Part shown: piece after piece, positions 1-9,040 of the stretch
Position numbering within the stretch: position 1 is the first letter of the stretch
Layout of the letters: each line of letters starts with the position of its first letter
Assembly: GCF_001021505.1 (NCBI RefSeq)
Contig: NZ_LDPO01000001.1
Span: 186,001 to 250,000, forward strand
Source of the DNA: Mycolicibacter heraklionensis
GTDB taxonomy: Bacteria; Actinomycetota; Actinomycetes; Mycobacteriales; Mycobacteriaceae
DNA length: 64,000 nucleotides
Direction: 5' to 3'
Program-made: the position numbers and the translations under genes
The notes under the pieces: generated by a model
Told to the model about the DNA's origin: nothing
Seen by the model: the letters and a program-made list of their open reading frames with translations, nothing else
The model's database searches: none

Positions 1-2
1 TG

Positions 3-1013
3 ATCTACGCGGGCCGCTCACGTGAAGGCTCGCAGCTGGCATTCCAACAGATGGCGCTGTTCGAGTCGATCGGCGATCCCTCCCCGACCATGGGGTTGGC
101 GTTCATGGCCTTCGTCAACTGGCTCTGCGTCGGGGAATTCGGTGCGATCCTGCGGTGGTCGCAGACCATCGTCGACCTGGCCGCGGGCGACCCCGCCAAA
201 GGTGCCAACTTCGGTGTGGGATCGCCGCTGGCGATCGCGTTGGCATGGCGCGGCACTGCTCGGTGGTGGTTGGGTCGTCCCGGATGGCGTCAAGACATCG
301 ATGATGCCGTCGCGATGGCCCGATTAAGCAACGCGGAAACCCTCGGCAGCACCGTCGCCTGGACCTACGGTTTCGCGATGCAGTACGGGGTGCTTCGGCC
401 CAGCGACTCCGCGCAAAGCGCGTGCGAGGAGGCGGTGCAATCGGCCCAACGCGCCAGCAGCGACCGCGCACTGGGTTTGGCCGGCTACGCGTTAGGGGTC
501 GTGCTGCTCAACCGGGACAACGCGGCCGACCGTCATCGCGGGCTGGAATTGATCATGCAGTGCCGCGACATATGGCTGCGCAAGCGCGCACTCTTCCTCA
601 TCCCGGTCACCGACGTCTGGGCCGCCCGGGAGACGGCCCGCGCCGGCGACCGCGACGGCGCCATTGCGACGATGCGCGAAGCGGTCGACGACTTGCGCCA
701 TGCCGGAAACGTCTTCTATGGCATGTGGGGCACCGGCGTCCTGGTGGAGACGCTGCTGGAGCGCGGCACAGCCGACGACCTCGCCGATGCCGAAGAGGCG
801 ATCGACTGGTTGGCGAGCCTGCCGACCGGTCAAAGTTCGGCGATGTGCGAGATCACGCTGCTACGGCTGACCGCGCTGCTCTGCCGTGCGCGCGGCGACG
901 AGGCCGCCTACCTGGAGATGGTGAATCGCTATCGCGCCCTGGCGGAATCGCTCGGCTTCGAACGCCACATCGACTGGGCGGAGGCAATGCTGGCTAGGAG
1001 AACAGCTCGATGA
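3..1013 (+). CDS. C-terminal TPR/helical part of a large AAA-type regulator (5' end outside window)
   Basis: The frame is open from the first base of the window, so the N-terminus is missing. The visible 337 residues are helical repeats rich in Ala and Arg with no catalytic motif. They align by eye with the C-terminal third of the cyclase-ATPase at 12516-15650: both have a GSPLAIAL block, a following W-x-x-D-(I/L)-D block, a LLN block and a similar ending. That points to the same mycobacterial family (class III cyclase or HTH plus AAA ATPase plus TPR). Such C-terminal repeats usually mediate protein contacts or ligand sensing in MalT-like proteins. It is convergent with the PE-PPE gene and the 3' ends overlap by 20 bases. 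Whether the missing part holds a cyclase or a DNA-binding domain cannot be seen. Confidence 0.8.
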   Translation: MYAGRSREGSQLAFQQMALFESIGDPSPTMGLAFMAFVNWLCVGEFGAILRWSQTIVDLAAGDPAKGANFGVGSPLAIALAWRGTARWWLGRPGWRQDIDDAVAMARLSNAETLGSTVAWTYGFAMQYGVLRPSDSAQSACEEAVQSAQRASSDRALGLAGYALGVVLLNRDNAADRHRGLELIMQCRDIWLRKRALFLIPVTDVWAARETARAGDRDGAIATMREAVDDLRHAGNVFYGMWGTGVLVETLLERGTADDLADAEEAIDWLASLPTGQSSAMCEITLLRLTALLCRARGDEAAYLEMVNRYRALAESLGFERHIDWAEAMLARRTAR

Positions 1014-2511
1014 AGTTGTCCACGGTGCCCAGGACGGCGAACAGCGCTGGTGCGGCACCGAGAAGCGCGTCGAAGGGGACCAGACCTGAATAAGCCGCCA
1101 GTGGAAGCCCGATCGCGTCAAGAAGGTCACCGGCCTGGAGCTGGTCGACAAAGATGTTCGCGGCGTATGCGGGGAGGCTGGTGAACAGCGCACTGACCGC
1201 GTCGGCGGCGGGCAGCAGCGCCGAGTAGTCGTAGGCCAGCGTGCTGTTGATCATGGTGATGATGTCGGCCGGCGGTGAGTTGAGCGTCACGTCGGAAACC
1301 GGGAAGCCGGCGAGCGTGAGAATCCCCTCTATCACATCGTCGAATGTCGGGTTCTCCGGCGCGAATCCGTGGGTGTAGATCGAGTCCGCGAACGGCAGCC
1401 AGGGCGCGAGCTGCTCTTCGTAGCTGACTGGATTCGCAATGGCGTTGAGGGCGTCGTTGATTCCCTGCTGCAGGCCATTGCCCAGTGCCGTGGAAAGCTG
1501 GCTTAGGTCGATCTGCGGGAACAACCCGAACGTCGTGGGGACGTTCGCCGGCCCCTGATTCCATCCTTCGTCGATGCTGCCGTAGCCCAGGTTCACCAGG
1601 ATCCGAGTGACGGGCTCCAGCAGGTCATACAGGGGCTGGCCGATCCCGGGCAGGAACAGCAGCGGCATCAGCAACGGCAGGCTCGCGCTCGGGATCATGT
1701 AGTAGTCGGTGAGGCCTTCGCCGGACAGCGCCTCGGATCCCGGCAGCAGAATCGCACTATCGATCTGCTCCGGGGTGAGGTTGGCGTAGATGAAGTGCTG
1801 GGTGAAGTTTCCGATCAGGGCGTTGAGGACCGACAACAGATTGAGCGGGTAGTGCGGAAAGTCGGCGCTGGCGTCGTATTCGAGGCTGTAGATGTCGGTC
1901 GGATACAGATCCGACGGGGTCGCGGGGCTGAACGGGAAGTTCGCGGCGGTGAAGGCCCAGCTGTTGCCGGCCGGAAAATCGAAGGTGCTCAACAGGCCGC
2001 CGTTGGGATTGTTGACATCGCCCACCAGCACGAAGTGCACCAGGTCGCTGGGGACACCCGCGTCGCGAAGTTGCGGCATGATCTGCGAGGCCACCCCCGC
2101 GCTCTGCGAGTAGCCGAAAACCACGACGGGATTCTCCGACGTCACCCCACCGGCGGCGATCTGGTTTTGGATGTCGGAGAGCATGATCGGTTGTCCGTGG
2201 CTCAGCGACGCCCCGAATCCCATGCTCTTGACGCCGGTGATCGGATAGAGCTCGTTGGGCAGCAGCGCGGCCTGCGTCGTGCCGGTGAAGCCGCCCGGCT
2301 GCAGATACAGCGTGTTGATCGCATCGAGAAACTGCGGGGGCGGCAGCACCGGGCCACCGCTGCCGTCGTAGACCAATGCCGTACCACCGCTGGCGAGTTG
2401 GATGTCGCGGTCCTGGGAGTCTGGCGGTGCCGCCACTGCGGGGACGGCGATCAGGTTGGCGCCGAGTACTGCTGCGGCCGTGATGAAATGCGGTCGCCGT
2501 ATTGCCTGCAT
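994..2511 (-). CDS. Secreted PE-PPE-domain serine hydrolase/acyltransferase (no PE or PPE N-terminus)
   Basis: The protein has about 505 residues. An N-terminal signal sequence (Arg-rich, then a hydrophobic run ending near VPAVAA) is followed by the alpha/beta-hydrolase fold known as the PE-PPE domain. The nucleophile elbow is GYSQSA, about 137 residues in, within VVVFGYSQSAG. The family includes mycobacterial Chp1/Chp2, which transfer acyl chains between trehalose lipids, and several esterases, so a lipid acyl-transfer or esterase role in the envelope is the inference. The sequence GGGAG-ATG-GCC-ATG is visible at the start. I chose the second ATG (2511) because it sits 6 bases from GGGAG; the first ATG is at 2517. 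A shared regulatory element lies about 85 bases upstream. Confidence 0.85.
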   Translation of the reverse strand: MQAIRRPHFITAAAVLGANLIAVPAVAAPPDSQDRDIQLASGGTALVYDGSGGPVLPPPQFLDAINTLYLQPGGFTGTTQAALLPNELYPITGVKSMGFGASLSHGQPIMLSDIQNQIAAGGVTSENPVVVFGYSQSAGVASQIMPQLRDAGVPSDLVHFVLVGDVNNPNGGLLSTFDFPAGNSWAFTAANFPFSPATPSDLYPTDIYSLEYDASADFPHYPLNLLSVLNALIGNFTQHFIYANLTPEQIDSAILLPGSEALSGEGLTDYYMIPSASLPLLMPLLFLPGIGQPLYDLLEPVTRILVNLGYGSIDEGWNQGPANVPTTFGLFPQIDLSQLSTALGNGLQQGINDALNAIANPVSYEEQLAPWLPFADSIYTHGFAPENPTFDDVIEGILTLAGFPVSDVTLNSPPADIITMINSTLAYDYSALLPAADAVSALFTSLPAYAANIFVDQLQAGDLLDAIGLPLAAYSGLVPFDALLGAAPALFAVLGTVDNFIELFS

Positions 2512-2598
2512 GGCCATCTCCCGTCATGGTCAGGAACGCCCGAATTCGCTTGGCGCTCCGCTGCCAGGATCGTCACCCACGTTGGGGTAAGCCGCGCT

Positions 2599-2623
2599 CA
2601 GTAACGCGCCACTGCAATCTCAC
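2599..2623 (-). promoter_or_regulatory. Shared palindromic element, copy A (upstream of the PE-PPE hydrolase)
   Basis: Read on the minus strand the site contains TTGCAGTG-N5-TTACTG, an imperfect palindrome CAGTG-N6-TACTG preceded by GTGAGA. The same arrangement occurs at 6284-6308, 6307-6331 and 9835-9859, each pointing towards the next gene. A second, weaker box beginning ACGAT starts 25 bases further towards the gene (2573 downwards). It looks like a transcription-factor site in a shared promoter. Confidence 0.7.
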
Positions 2624-2682
2624 GGTCTGCGCGGCCGTACCACTGAGTGGGGAGTTGAGCTGCCCGGCGCCCGCATCACACG

Positions 2683-5268
2683 TCAGGCGGTTCGCAGTAC
2701 GTCGGCCGTCTCCAACCGCCGCGCATGGATCGCCGGATACACCGCTGCTGCCAACACCAGCACAGTCACCGCGGCCACCCCGGTTCGCAGCGGTAGGCCA
2801 AGCACATCACCGTCAATCTTGGTGCCGTAGAACACCGGTGAGCCCATCGACCAGAGATAGGTCAGTCCCACTCCCCCGAGCCCACCGAGTAGCGCCACCA
2901 GCAGGCCCAGCAGCCCGGCATGAGCCGCGACGACAGCCTGCTCCTGCCCGGGCCGTGCGCCGATCGCCCGCAACACGGCCCGCTCCCGCTTGCGTTGCAC
3001 CAGCCCCAGGACGAAGACGTTGAGCACGCTCAGCCCGGCTGCGGCCATCACCACGTATGCGGCGACCGTCAGGGGCTCCAGAAATCGCGTGAGTCCGCCT
3101 GTGGCGGCAGTACGCCACTGCTGGTTGTCATACACCGACAGGCCGGCGCCCAGCGCCAGAAAGTCAGCGCGATGCGCGGTCGCCTCGGCGGCGGTCGGAT
3201 AGCGCACGGCGATCTGATCGCGCGCCGCGGCCCAGTCCGAGCGCGCCACGGCTTCCGAGGCCACCACGATGTCGCCCACCGCGGAGTCATCGATCATCCG
3301 CGGTGAGATGATCCCGGCCACCCGGTATCGCTTCGATCCCGCCACGGTAGGCAGCTCGACCGTCCCGCCCCTGGCCACGCCGAGCCGGCTGGCGGCGATC
3401 TCGCTCAGGCCGATCTGCCCGGCCCGTAGCCCCTCCCAGAATGTGTCTGAGGCACCGGTCGGCTGGTACAACCCCTGGCTGAACCAGTCACCCGGCGTAA
3501 CGCCGATGACGAGGCGCGCCAAGGTGCCCGAGGAGATCATCGACCTCCACCGCGACGACACGCTGTGCCCGTCGGCCGCGTCGGTTACCAGCGCCAGCGT
3601 GGCGTCGGGGAGTTGGCCGTCCCGCTGATCGAGTATCGACTGCGCGGTGATGAGCAAGGAGTCGGGCAATCGCTGGGCCTTCTGCGCTGCGACCTGCTCG
3701 GTGCCAAGCAACTGCATGCTCTGCGCCGCAATGGCCAAGCTTGCCCCGGTAGCCAGTATCGCCGCGGAGACGGCGAACAGCAGCGCGTAGCGCCGGACGT
3801 CGGCTCCCAGCAGACGCCCGACGTCGGGGCGGGCGACAGTCAACAGTTCGATCAGCAGCCGTGCACCACGCGGGGCGAGCCACACCGTCATCATCGCCAC
3901 CCCGAACTGCCACAACGATATTGCGTTGATACCTACATTTGCAGGCAGCGACCCGTGTTCGAAGATCGTCATCACGACGAAGGCGCCCGCCAGCGCCGCC
4001 GTCCCGGCCAGCAGCGGCCAGATCGGGATGGTCCGGGCACGCTGCACCCCGCCGGCGCTCGCCATCGACGCCAACGGCCCCTCCCGGGCCAGCCGCATGG
4101 CCGGTCCGATCATCGCGAGGATTCCGCAGAGCGTCCCCGCCGCCGCGCCCACCACGATCAGGCTCGGTGTGAAGTGCGCTGTCACAGTGCCACCCGAGCC
4201 GGACAACATGGACCGCCCGAACCGGTCCACCAAGTAGCATCCCAGCAGAAAGCCGCCGGGAACCCCCGCCAGTCCCCCGAGAAAGCCCACCGCGGCGCCC
4301 TCGCCGAGCATTCCGCCAAACAGCCCGACCGGCTTGGCGCCGATCGCTCCGATGGTCCCCAGCACCGCCCGCCGATCCTCCACGGCCAACAGGATGGTGT
4401 TCATCGCGATGAGGAAACCGATCAAGACACCGCACAGCGCGGTCAAGTCAAGACTCTGTGTGGCGTTGGCGAACACGGCCGGCTGGTGCGGACGGGGCGG
4501 GCCTGCCGTTGCGACGCCGGCGATGACGCGGTCGATACCGGCGGTGATCTCACCGCCCGGTCTCGGCACCACGAACGCGCCGGTAGCGTAACCGCGCGCC
4601 GAGAGCAGGTCAGCGGCGATGTCCGCGGAGGGCGCCAACAGGACGTAGCCGCCGTTGATTCCCGACACGCGGTCGAACTCCGAGAACGTCCACCCCACAT
4701 GCGCCGAGCCCGGGGGCAGACCGGGGATGCGCAGTTCGGCGCCGAGCTGCAGGTGATGGCGCTGCGCGATCACCGTCGGAATCTCCAGTGGCACACCGGG
4801 GCCGGCCGCGGGCTTCTCGTCATTGGCCCGCCGCTCGCAGTTGAACGAACCGACCAGCAGCTCGATCTGACACGACCCGCCCAGCAGGAAGAAACCCGGG
4901 GGCGACTGAGCGGCACGTGTGCCGCCGCCTCCGTCGATGTCCACCGGTGTCAGATTGGCGACGATCGGGATGACCGCCTGCGCTCCGGTCACCTCGGCGC
5001 TCAGCCGGTCCACCGTCTCGATCGGTAACCGGCCGTTGACGTTCGGAGTGACCTCGACCACCCCGTTGCCCGCGGCGTGGGCAAGCGACGGGCCGAACGC
5101 GTCGAACGGACGGACCAGCTCGGACTTGAGTACCAAGACCCCGAGAACCACCGTCACCCCCACCGCGACGCCGATCACACTGAGCAGGGTGCGGCGCCAA
5201 TCGGCTGCCAATGCGGCGAGGTGGATCCGCCGAAAAGACAGCCATCCGAACGACGGTCGCGCCATCAT
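2683..5268 (-). CDS. FtsX/MacB-type ABC transporter permease
   Basis: The 861-residue membrane protein has one N-terminal transmembrane helix (about residues 26-46) and a long extracytoplasmic domain. A FtsX-type core (about 280-400) contains AVEDRRAVLGTIGAIGA, and a second FtsX core at the C-terminus (about 750-850) contains RKRERAVLRAIGARP. This is the duplicated LolC/MacB/DevC architecture, which moves lipids, peptides or small hydrophobic molecules out of the membrane using a partner ATPase. The ATG overlaps the stop of the ATPase gene upstream (ATGA), so the two are translationally coupled. The substrate is unknown. The adjacent P450, acyltransferase and PE-PPE hydrolase suggest a modified lipid or secondary metabolite. 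Confidence 0.88.
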   Translation of the reverse strand: MMARPSFGWLSFRRIHLAALAADWRRTLLSVIGVAVGVTVVLGVLVLKSELVRPFDAFGPSLAHAAGNGVVEVTPNVNGRLPIETVDRLSAEVTGAQAVIPIVANLTPVDIDGGGGTRAAQSPPGFFLLGGSCQIELLVGSFNCERRANDEKPAAGPGVPLEIPTVIAQRHHLQLGAELRIPGLPPGSAHVGWTFSEFDRVSGINGGYVLLAPSADIAADLLSARGYATGAFVVPRPGGEITAGIDRVIAGVATAGPPRPHQPAVFANATQSLDLTALCGVLIGFLIAMNTILLAVEDRRAVLGTIGAIGAKPVGLFGGMLGEGAAVGFLGGLAGVPGGFLLGCYLVDRFGRSMLSGSGGTVTAHFTPSLIVVGAAAGTLCGILAMIGPAMRLAREGPLASMASAGGVQRARTIPIWPLLAGTAALAGAFVVMTIFEHGSLPANVGINAISLWQFGVAMMTVWLAPRGARLLIELLTVARPDVGRLLGADVRRYALLFAVSAAILATGASLAIAAQSMQLLGTEQVAAQKAQRLPDSLLITAQSILDQRDGQLPDATLALVTDAADGHSVSSRWRSMISSGTLARLVIGVTPGDWFSQGLYQPTGASDTFWEGLRAGQIGLSEIAASRLGVARGGTVELPTVAGSKRYRVAGIISPRMIDDSAVGDIVVASEAVARSDWAAARDQIAVRYPTAAEATAHRADFLALGAGLSVYDNQQWRTAATGGLTRFLEPLTVAAYVVMAAAGLSVLNVFVLGLVQRKRERAVLRAIGARPGQEQAVVAAHAGLLGLLVALLGGLGGVGLTYLWSMGSPVFYGTKIDGDVLGLPLRTGVAAVTVLVLAAAVYPAIHARRLETADVLRTA

Positions 5269-6035
5269 CGCCTCGCGCCGGCTACGCCGGCGACTGCGTA
5301 AGCGCGACCGTCGACCAAGTGCACCTCGCGGGATCCGTAGCGGGCTACACCCCGGTCGTGTGTCACCACCACCACCGCGGTGCCGTCCTCATCAGACAGC
5401 GAGCGCAGCAGCTCCACGATTTCCATCGACGTACGCCGGTCGAGGTTCCCGGTCGGCTCGTCGGCGAGGATGACGGACGGCCGGGCCACCAGCGCACGCG
5501 CCACCGCGACCCGCTGCATCTGTCCACCTGACAGTTCCGCCGGCCGGTGTCTGGCTCGGTCGGCGAGCCCCACCCGGTGCAGCAGTTCCTCGGCGCGTGC
5601 GTCCGCTGACCGAGCCGACACGCCGTCGAGCACCAACGGCAAAGACACATTCTGGACGGCAGTCAGCATCGGCACCAGGTTGAAGAACTGGAACACGAAC
5701 CCGAGGTTGCGTCGCCGGAACTCGGCGCGGGCCCGAGCGCTCATCGCCCACACGTCGTGACCGGCCACGGCGACCGTGCCGGTATCCGGCGCATCCAACC
5801 CGCCCGCGATGTGCAGCAGGGTCGATTTGCCGGCCCCCGACGGTCCGGTCACGACGACGAATTCTCCGGCGTTGACTCCGAAGTCGAACTCGACAAGCAC
5901 GCTCACCTGCTCGTCTCCCCGGTGGTAGTGCTTGGCGACTCCCTCGAGCTGCAGTGCTGCCGGCTTCGGATCACCGCGATAGCGGTGTCGGCCGGAAGCA
6001 CGCTGCTCACCGACCGGCGCGGGTTGCGCCGTCAC
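5265..6035 (-). CDS. ABC transporter ATP-binding protein (LolD/MacB type)
   Basis: The 256-residue nucleotide-binding protein has Walker A GPSGAGKST, signature LSGGQMQRVAVARAL, Walker B VILADEPTGNLD and the H-loop VVVTHD. Length and motifs fit the LolD/MacB class that pairs with FtsX-type permeases. The frame is open further upstream, but that extension is low-complexity with several Cys residues and no homology I recognise. I start at the GTG at 6035 because it overlaps the stop of the 61-residue gene (GTGA) and gives a normal family length. It forms an operon with the permease downstream and probably the small protein upstream. It should act at the inner face of the plasma membrane as a dimer. 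Confidence 0.87.
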   Translation of the reverse strand: MTAQPAPVGEQRASGRHRYRGDPKPAALQLEGVAKHYHRGDEQVSVLVEFDFGVNAGEFVVVTGPSGAGKSTLLHIAGGLDAPDTGTVAVAGHDVWAMSARARAEFRRRNLGFVFQFFNLVPMLTAVQNVSLPLVLDGVSARSADARAEELLHRVGLADRARHRPAELSGGQMQRVAVARALVARPSVILADEPTGNLDRRTSMEIVELLRSLSDEDGTAVVVVTHDRGVARYGSREVHLVDGRAYAVAGVAGARR

Positions 6036-6217
6036 AGGTGGCGCATCTCTCGCGCCATGGCAGCGTCCTCGAGAAAGAAGTTCAACGGAGATGGATAGTG
6101 CGTCCGTTCCGGCCGCCTCGCGGGGTGGATCATCGCCCGCAAGGCGTCGACTACATGGAAATGGTTCAAGCGCGGCGTCAGCAACGGATGGGCGTGCACC
6201 GCGGACAACGTGGACAT
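6032..6217 (-). CDS. Small protein, 61 residues, translationally coupled to the ABC ATPase
   Basis: I do not recognise this protein. Support for translation is unusually good for its size. An AAGAAGG ribosome-binding sequence sits 8 bases before the ATG, and the TGA overlaps the GTG of the ATPase by four bases. The promoter-like element copy B1 lies 67 bases upstream. The sequence is rich in His, Pro and Arg (NHFHVVDAL, HPARRPERTH) with no membrane segment or signal peptide, so a small soluble cytoplasmic protein is expected. It could be a regulator or accessory factor of the exporter, or a coupling leader peptide. Confidence 0.55.
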   Translation of the reverse strand: MSTLSAVHAHPLLTPRLNHFHVVDALRAMIHPARRPERTHYPSPLNFFLEDAAMAREMRHL

Positions 6218-6283
6218 GATGTGCGCCTTCTTTCTTCTGTCCTGCGATCTTGAAATCGTTGCTCGCGCCTGGCACGGCGAGCG

Positions 6284-6308
6284 CAGTAGCGGACCACTGC
6301 AATCTCGC
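6284..6308 (-). promoter_or_regulatory. Shared palindromic element, copy B1 (towards the ABC operon)
   Basis: On the minus strand the site reads ATTGCAGTG-N6-TACTG and agrees with copy A at 20 or more of 25 positions. It is 67 bases upstream of the 61-residue gene. The downstream box (ACGATTTC, then ATCGCAGGAC) begins at 6259, 24 bases from the element. It abuts copy B2, which points the other way. Confidence 0.72.
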
Positions 6309-6331
6309 CGGTTTGCAGTACTGCACTACCG
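6307..6331 (+). promoter_or_regulatory. Shared palindromic element, copy B2 (towards the P450 gene)
   Basis: The plus-strand core TGCAGTACTGCACTACCG matches copy C (TGCAGTGCTGCACTACTG) at 16 of 18 positions. The second box, ACCATTTC followed by GCGCAGCAGCAC, begins at 6356, exactly 24 bases downstream, as at B1 and C. It therefore looks like the P450-side half of a divergent, co-regulated promoter pair. Confidence 0.65.
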
Positions 6332-6400
6332 AGCTCGTTCCACGGCACACCAGCGACCATTTCTTCAGGGCGCAGCAGCACATCACCGTTGGAGGGACGC

Positions 6401-7744
6401 ATGACCGCTCTGGCTATGGCCAATCCCGGCGAAGAAACGACGGCATCCAGAAACCCGCCACCGGTGCGCCTACCCAAGCTCGTGCAGGGGGTTGGATTCG
6501 CCTTCTTCCGCCGCAAAGCGATGAGGTACTGGATCTCGCGGCACGGACACGTCTTCGAGATCAACGTCCCCTTCTTTGGCCCATCCGTCGTCGTGTCCGA
6601 ACCTGCCCTGGTGAGGTCGGTGTGTACTGCGAGCACCGATCAGTTGTCCAATGTGCAACCGAACCTCAGCAACTGGTTCGGACCCGGATCCGTCTTCGGG
6701 CTCGAAGGCGCTGTGCATCACGCTCGTCGCCGGCTGCTCGCGCCGGCACTTCACGGCCGGAGTCTGGAAAACTACGAGAAGGTCATCGAGGAAGAAACCC
6801 AGCGCGAATGTGCAAACTGGCCTGAGGGCAAAGAATTTCGGATTCTCGAGCCAATGAGCAGGATCACACTGAACGTGATATTGCGGGCCATCTTCGGTGC
6901 TGATGGCGCCGAAGCCTCGGACCTCGACCAACTACGTGAGATCGTCCCGCCCTATATGAAGCTGGGGCAGGTCATGGCCTTCGTGCCGGCGCCACCATTC
7001 TGGGCCGGACGCCACGGCCCGTGGGCCAAGCTGGACAAGCTCCGCAAGGCGATCGACCGGATCATGTTCACCCAGATCGCGCAGGCCGATGCCGATCCGG
7101 ATCTCGCCAAACGGGCGGACATCCTCGCAATGTTGCTGCGCAGCAGGCACGACGACGGAACCCCGATACCGCGACGCGACCTCTGCGACGAGCTGCTGAC
7201 CTTCATCGGCGCGGGGCACGAAACCACGGCAACGGCATTGAGCTGGACGTTCGAGCGGCTGCGTCGTCACCCAGATCTGCTGGCCGATCTGGTCAGAGAG
7301 GTCGATGAGGGGGGCGGTGAGCTTCGCCGGGCCACAATCTTGGAGGTGCTGCGAGTACGCACCGTCGTCGACGTGATCGGCCGCCAGGTTACGGCGTCGA
7401 ACTTCGACCTCGGCCAGTGGCGGATTCCGCGGGGACGCACCGTGCTCGTGCGTATCGCCGATCTGCACGACAATCCAGAGATCTTCCCGCACCCGGGACG
7501 GTTCGATCCGTATCGCTTCCGCTACACCAGGCCCGTTTCACCTGCATGGCTGGCGTTCGGTGGTGGAGCACGCCGCTGCCTCGGCGCTGATTTTGCGATC
7601 GCCGAAATAGATGTCGTGCTGCGGACGGTGTTGCGGAATTTCTCGATCCAGTCCGACGACGCCGCCGCCGAGAAGTCGTATTTCCGGGGAGTCGCTCATA
7701 CCCCGAAACTTGGCGCCCGCATCACAATGCACCGGCGAACGTAG
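6401..7744 (+). CDS. Cytochrome P450 (CYP135/138-like)
   Basis: The P450 has 447 residues. It shows the I-helix GAGHETT (about 270-276), the K-helix ExxR as EVLR (about 315-318) and the heme loop FGGGARRCLG with Cys393 as the axial thiolate. It lacks an N-terminal membrane anchor, as usual for bacterial soluble P450s. The style resembles mycobacterial CYP135/CYP138, whose substrates are poorly known. The start is the ATG with GGAGG five bases upstream; an in-frame TTG at 6389 lies inside that ribosome-binding site. The acyltransferase gene begins six bases after the stop, so hydroxylation followed by acylation of one substrate is a reasonable inference. No dedicated ferredoxin or reductase is adjacent. 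Confidence 0.93.
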   Translation: MTALAMANPGEETTASRNPPPVRLPKLVQGVGFAFFRRKAMRYWISRHGHVFEINVPFFGPSVVVSEPALVRSVCTASTDQLSNVQPNLSNWFGPGSVFGLEGAVHHARRRLLAPALHGRSLENYEKVIEEETQRECANWPEGKEFRILEPMSRITLNVILRAIFGADGAEASDLDQLREIVPPYMKLGQVMAFVPAPPFWAGRHGPWAKLDKLRKAIDRIMFTQIAQADADPDLAKRADILAMLLRSRHDDGTPIPRRDLCDELLTFIGAGHETTATALSWTFERLRRHPDLLADLVREVDEGGGELRRATILEVLRVRTVVDVIGRQVTASNFDLGQWRIPRGRTVLVRIADLHDNPEIFPHPGRFDPYRFRYTRPVSPAWLAFGGGARRCLGADFAIAEIDVVLRTVLRNFSIQSDDAAAEKSYFRGVAHTPKLGARITMHRRT

Positions 7745-7750
7745 ACCATC

Positions 7751-9034
7751 ATGTCGACCCACCTCGTCCGGCCACTGCACCCACGGCGGTTCGAAATCCG
7801 CTGCAACGTCGGCGATGCGATTGTCGCGAACCTGGCGGTCCACATGGTCTTCTTCTTCCAACGGCAACTCGATGCCAGGGCGCTCGCCGGCGCATTTGCG
7901 CAGGCGCTCACCGATCTTCCAGTCTTCGCGGGACGGATGGGCATGAGCCGCGGCAGGATGCGGATCCGATGCCACGGGCAGGGGGTGCCGTTCAGCACTG
8001 CGTCATCGGACCGCACGCTGCGTGAGGCGATTCGTTCGGCGTCGGATGACACCGGAGGCTGGCTCGTCGACCCGGTGAGCGGCCCGACGGCTCGATGGGG
8101 ACGAGGTCCGTTGTGCAAGGTGCGTGTCACGCAACTCGCGAACGATGCAACGGCGATCGGCGTCTCCTGGCACCACGCGATCGGCGACATGCAGACAGCG
8201 ATGCACTTGATGAACTCATGGGTAGCTGCCGCTGCCGGCAAGCCGGTCGCCGAGCCCTTGATCGTGGAAGATCGTGCCGCCTTCCTCGATGACCATCTGC
8301 CTGCCGACGGCACTCGGGAGCCCGGGGTGCGTTGTCTCGGGTTCGCCGAACTTGCCCGCAGTGCGCTGTACCTGGCAAAGGATGCCCGGAAGCAGCGGAC
8401 TCTGAATCTCTACTTCAGCGACGACGAAATCGCCCGCATGCGTGACGCCTACGGCAGCCGGATGCGTTTGTCTGCCAACGACGTTGTATGCGCGCATGTG
8501 TCCGAATCGCTCATGAAGTCAGATCCCGCGGTGAATCGACGTAGTCTCGCGATCGCCGTGAATGCACGGAAGCGTTGTGGCCTCGATCCGATGCTTGTCG
8601 GCAACATCATCACGACGCTCAACCTGGACCTGCGACGTGGGGAGGCCGCCAGTTCAATCGCCGAACGCATCCGCCACAGTGTGGACCACTTTGCCGACGA
8701 ACACTGCGACATGCGCATCAACCAGCAGTTTCTGGACGCTGCCGGCGCATGGCGGGCCGCTCGCTGCGTATCCACTGCCTTCAATCCGGCCCGGTGGAAT
8801 CCGATAATCACCAACTGGAGCGGCTTCGGCGTTTACCGCATCCACTTCGAAGACACCTTGCCGTCGTACTGCACTCCGTTGATGAGGTTGCCCGTAGCGG
8901 GACTCGGCGCCCTGATGGAAGGGGCAGACGGCCGTGGGCTGGTCTTTCAGATGTCATTGCCGCCCCGGGAATTCGAGGCCATGTCAAGTCCTGCGATCCG
9001 GGAACACCTGCACCGGTTTCAACGTGCCGGCTGA
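7751..9034 (+). CDS. HxxxD acyltransferase (BAHD/PapA/condensation superfamily)
   Basis: The 427-residue protein carries HHAIGD (about 141-146), the HxxxD catalytic motif of BAHD acyltransferases, PapA proteins and NRPS condensation domains. Near residue 355, NWSGFGVY occupies the place of the structural DFGWG motif of BAHD enzymes. Members use acyl-CoA or carrier-bound acyl groups to acylate hydroxyls or amines. The gene follows the P450 by six bases and is surely co-transcribed with it. In mycobacteria, PapA acyltransferases act with PE-PPE-domain Chp proteins in trehalose lipid synthesis, and such a hydrolase lies nearby at 994-2511. The acceptor and acyl donor cannot be told from the sequence. 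Confidence 0.85.
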   Translation: MSTHLVRPLHPRRFEIRCNVGDAIVANLAVHMVFFFQRQLDARALAGAFAQALTDLPVFAGRMGMSRGRMRIRCHGQGVPFSTASSDRTLREAIRSASDDTGGWLVDPVSGPTARWGRGPLCKVRVTQLANDATAIGVSWHHAIGDMQTAMHLMNSWVAAAAGKPVAEPLIVEDRAAFLDDHLPADGTREPGVRCLGFAELARSALYLAKDARKQRTLNLYFSDDEIARMRDAYGSRMRLSANDVVCAHVSESLMKSDPAVNRRSLAIAVNARKRCGLDPMLVGNIITTLNLDLRRGEAASSIAERIRHSVDHFADEHCDMRINQQFLDAAGAWRAARCVSTAFNPARWNPIITNWSGFGVYRIHFEDTLPSYCTPLMRLPVAGLGALMEGADGRGLVFQMSLPPREFEAMSSPAIREHLHRFQRAG

Positions 9035-9040
9035 CCCGGG

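Noticed and set aside
3110..3125. CAGTACGCCACTG within the permease gene
   Set aside because: The spacing between half-sites is shorter than at the four promoter copies and there is no second box; coding sequence explains it.
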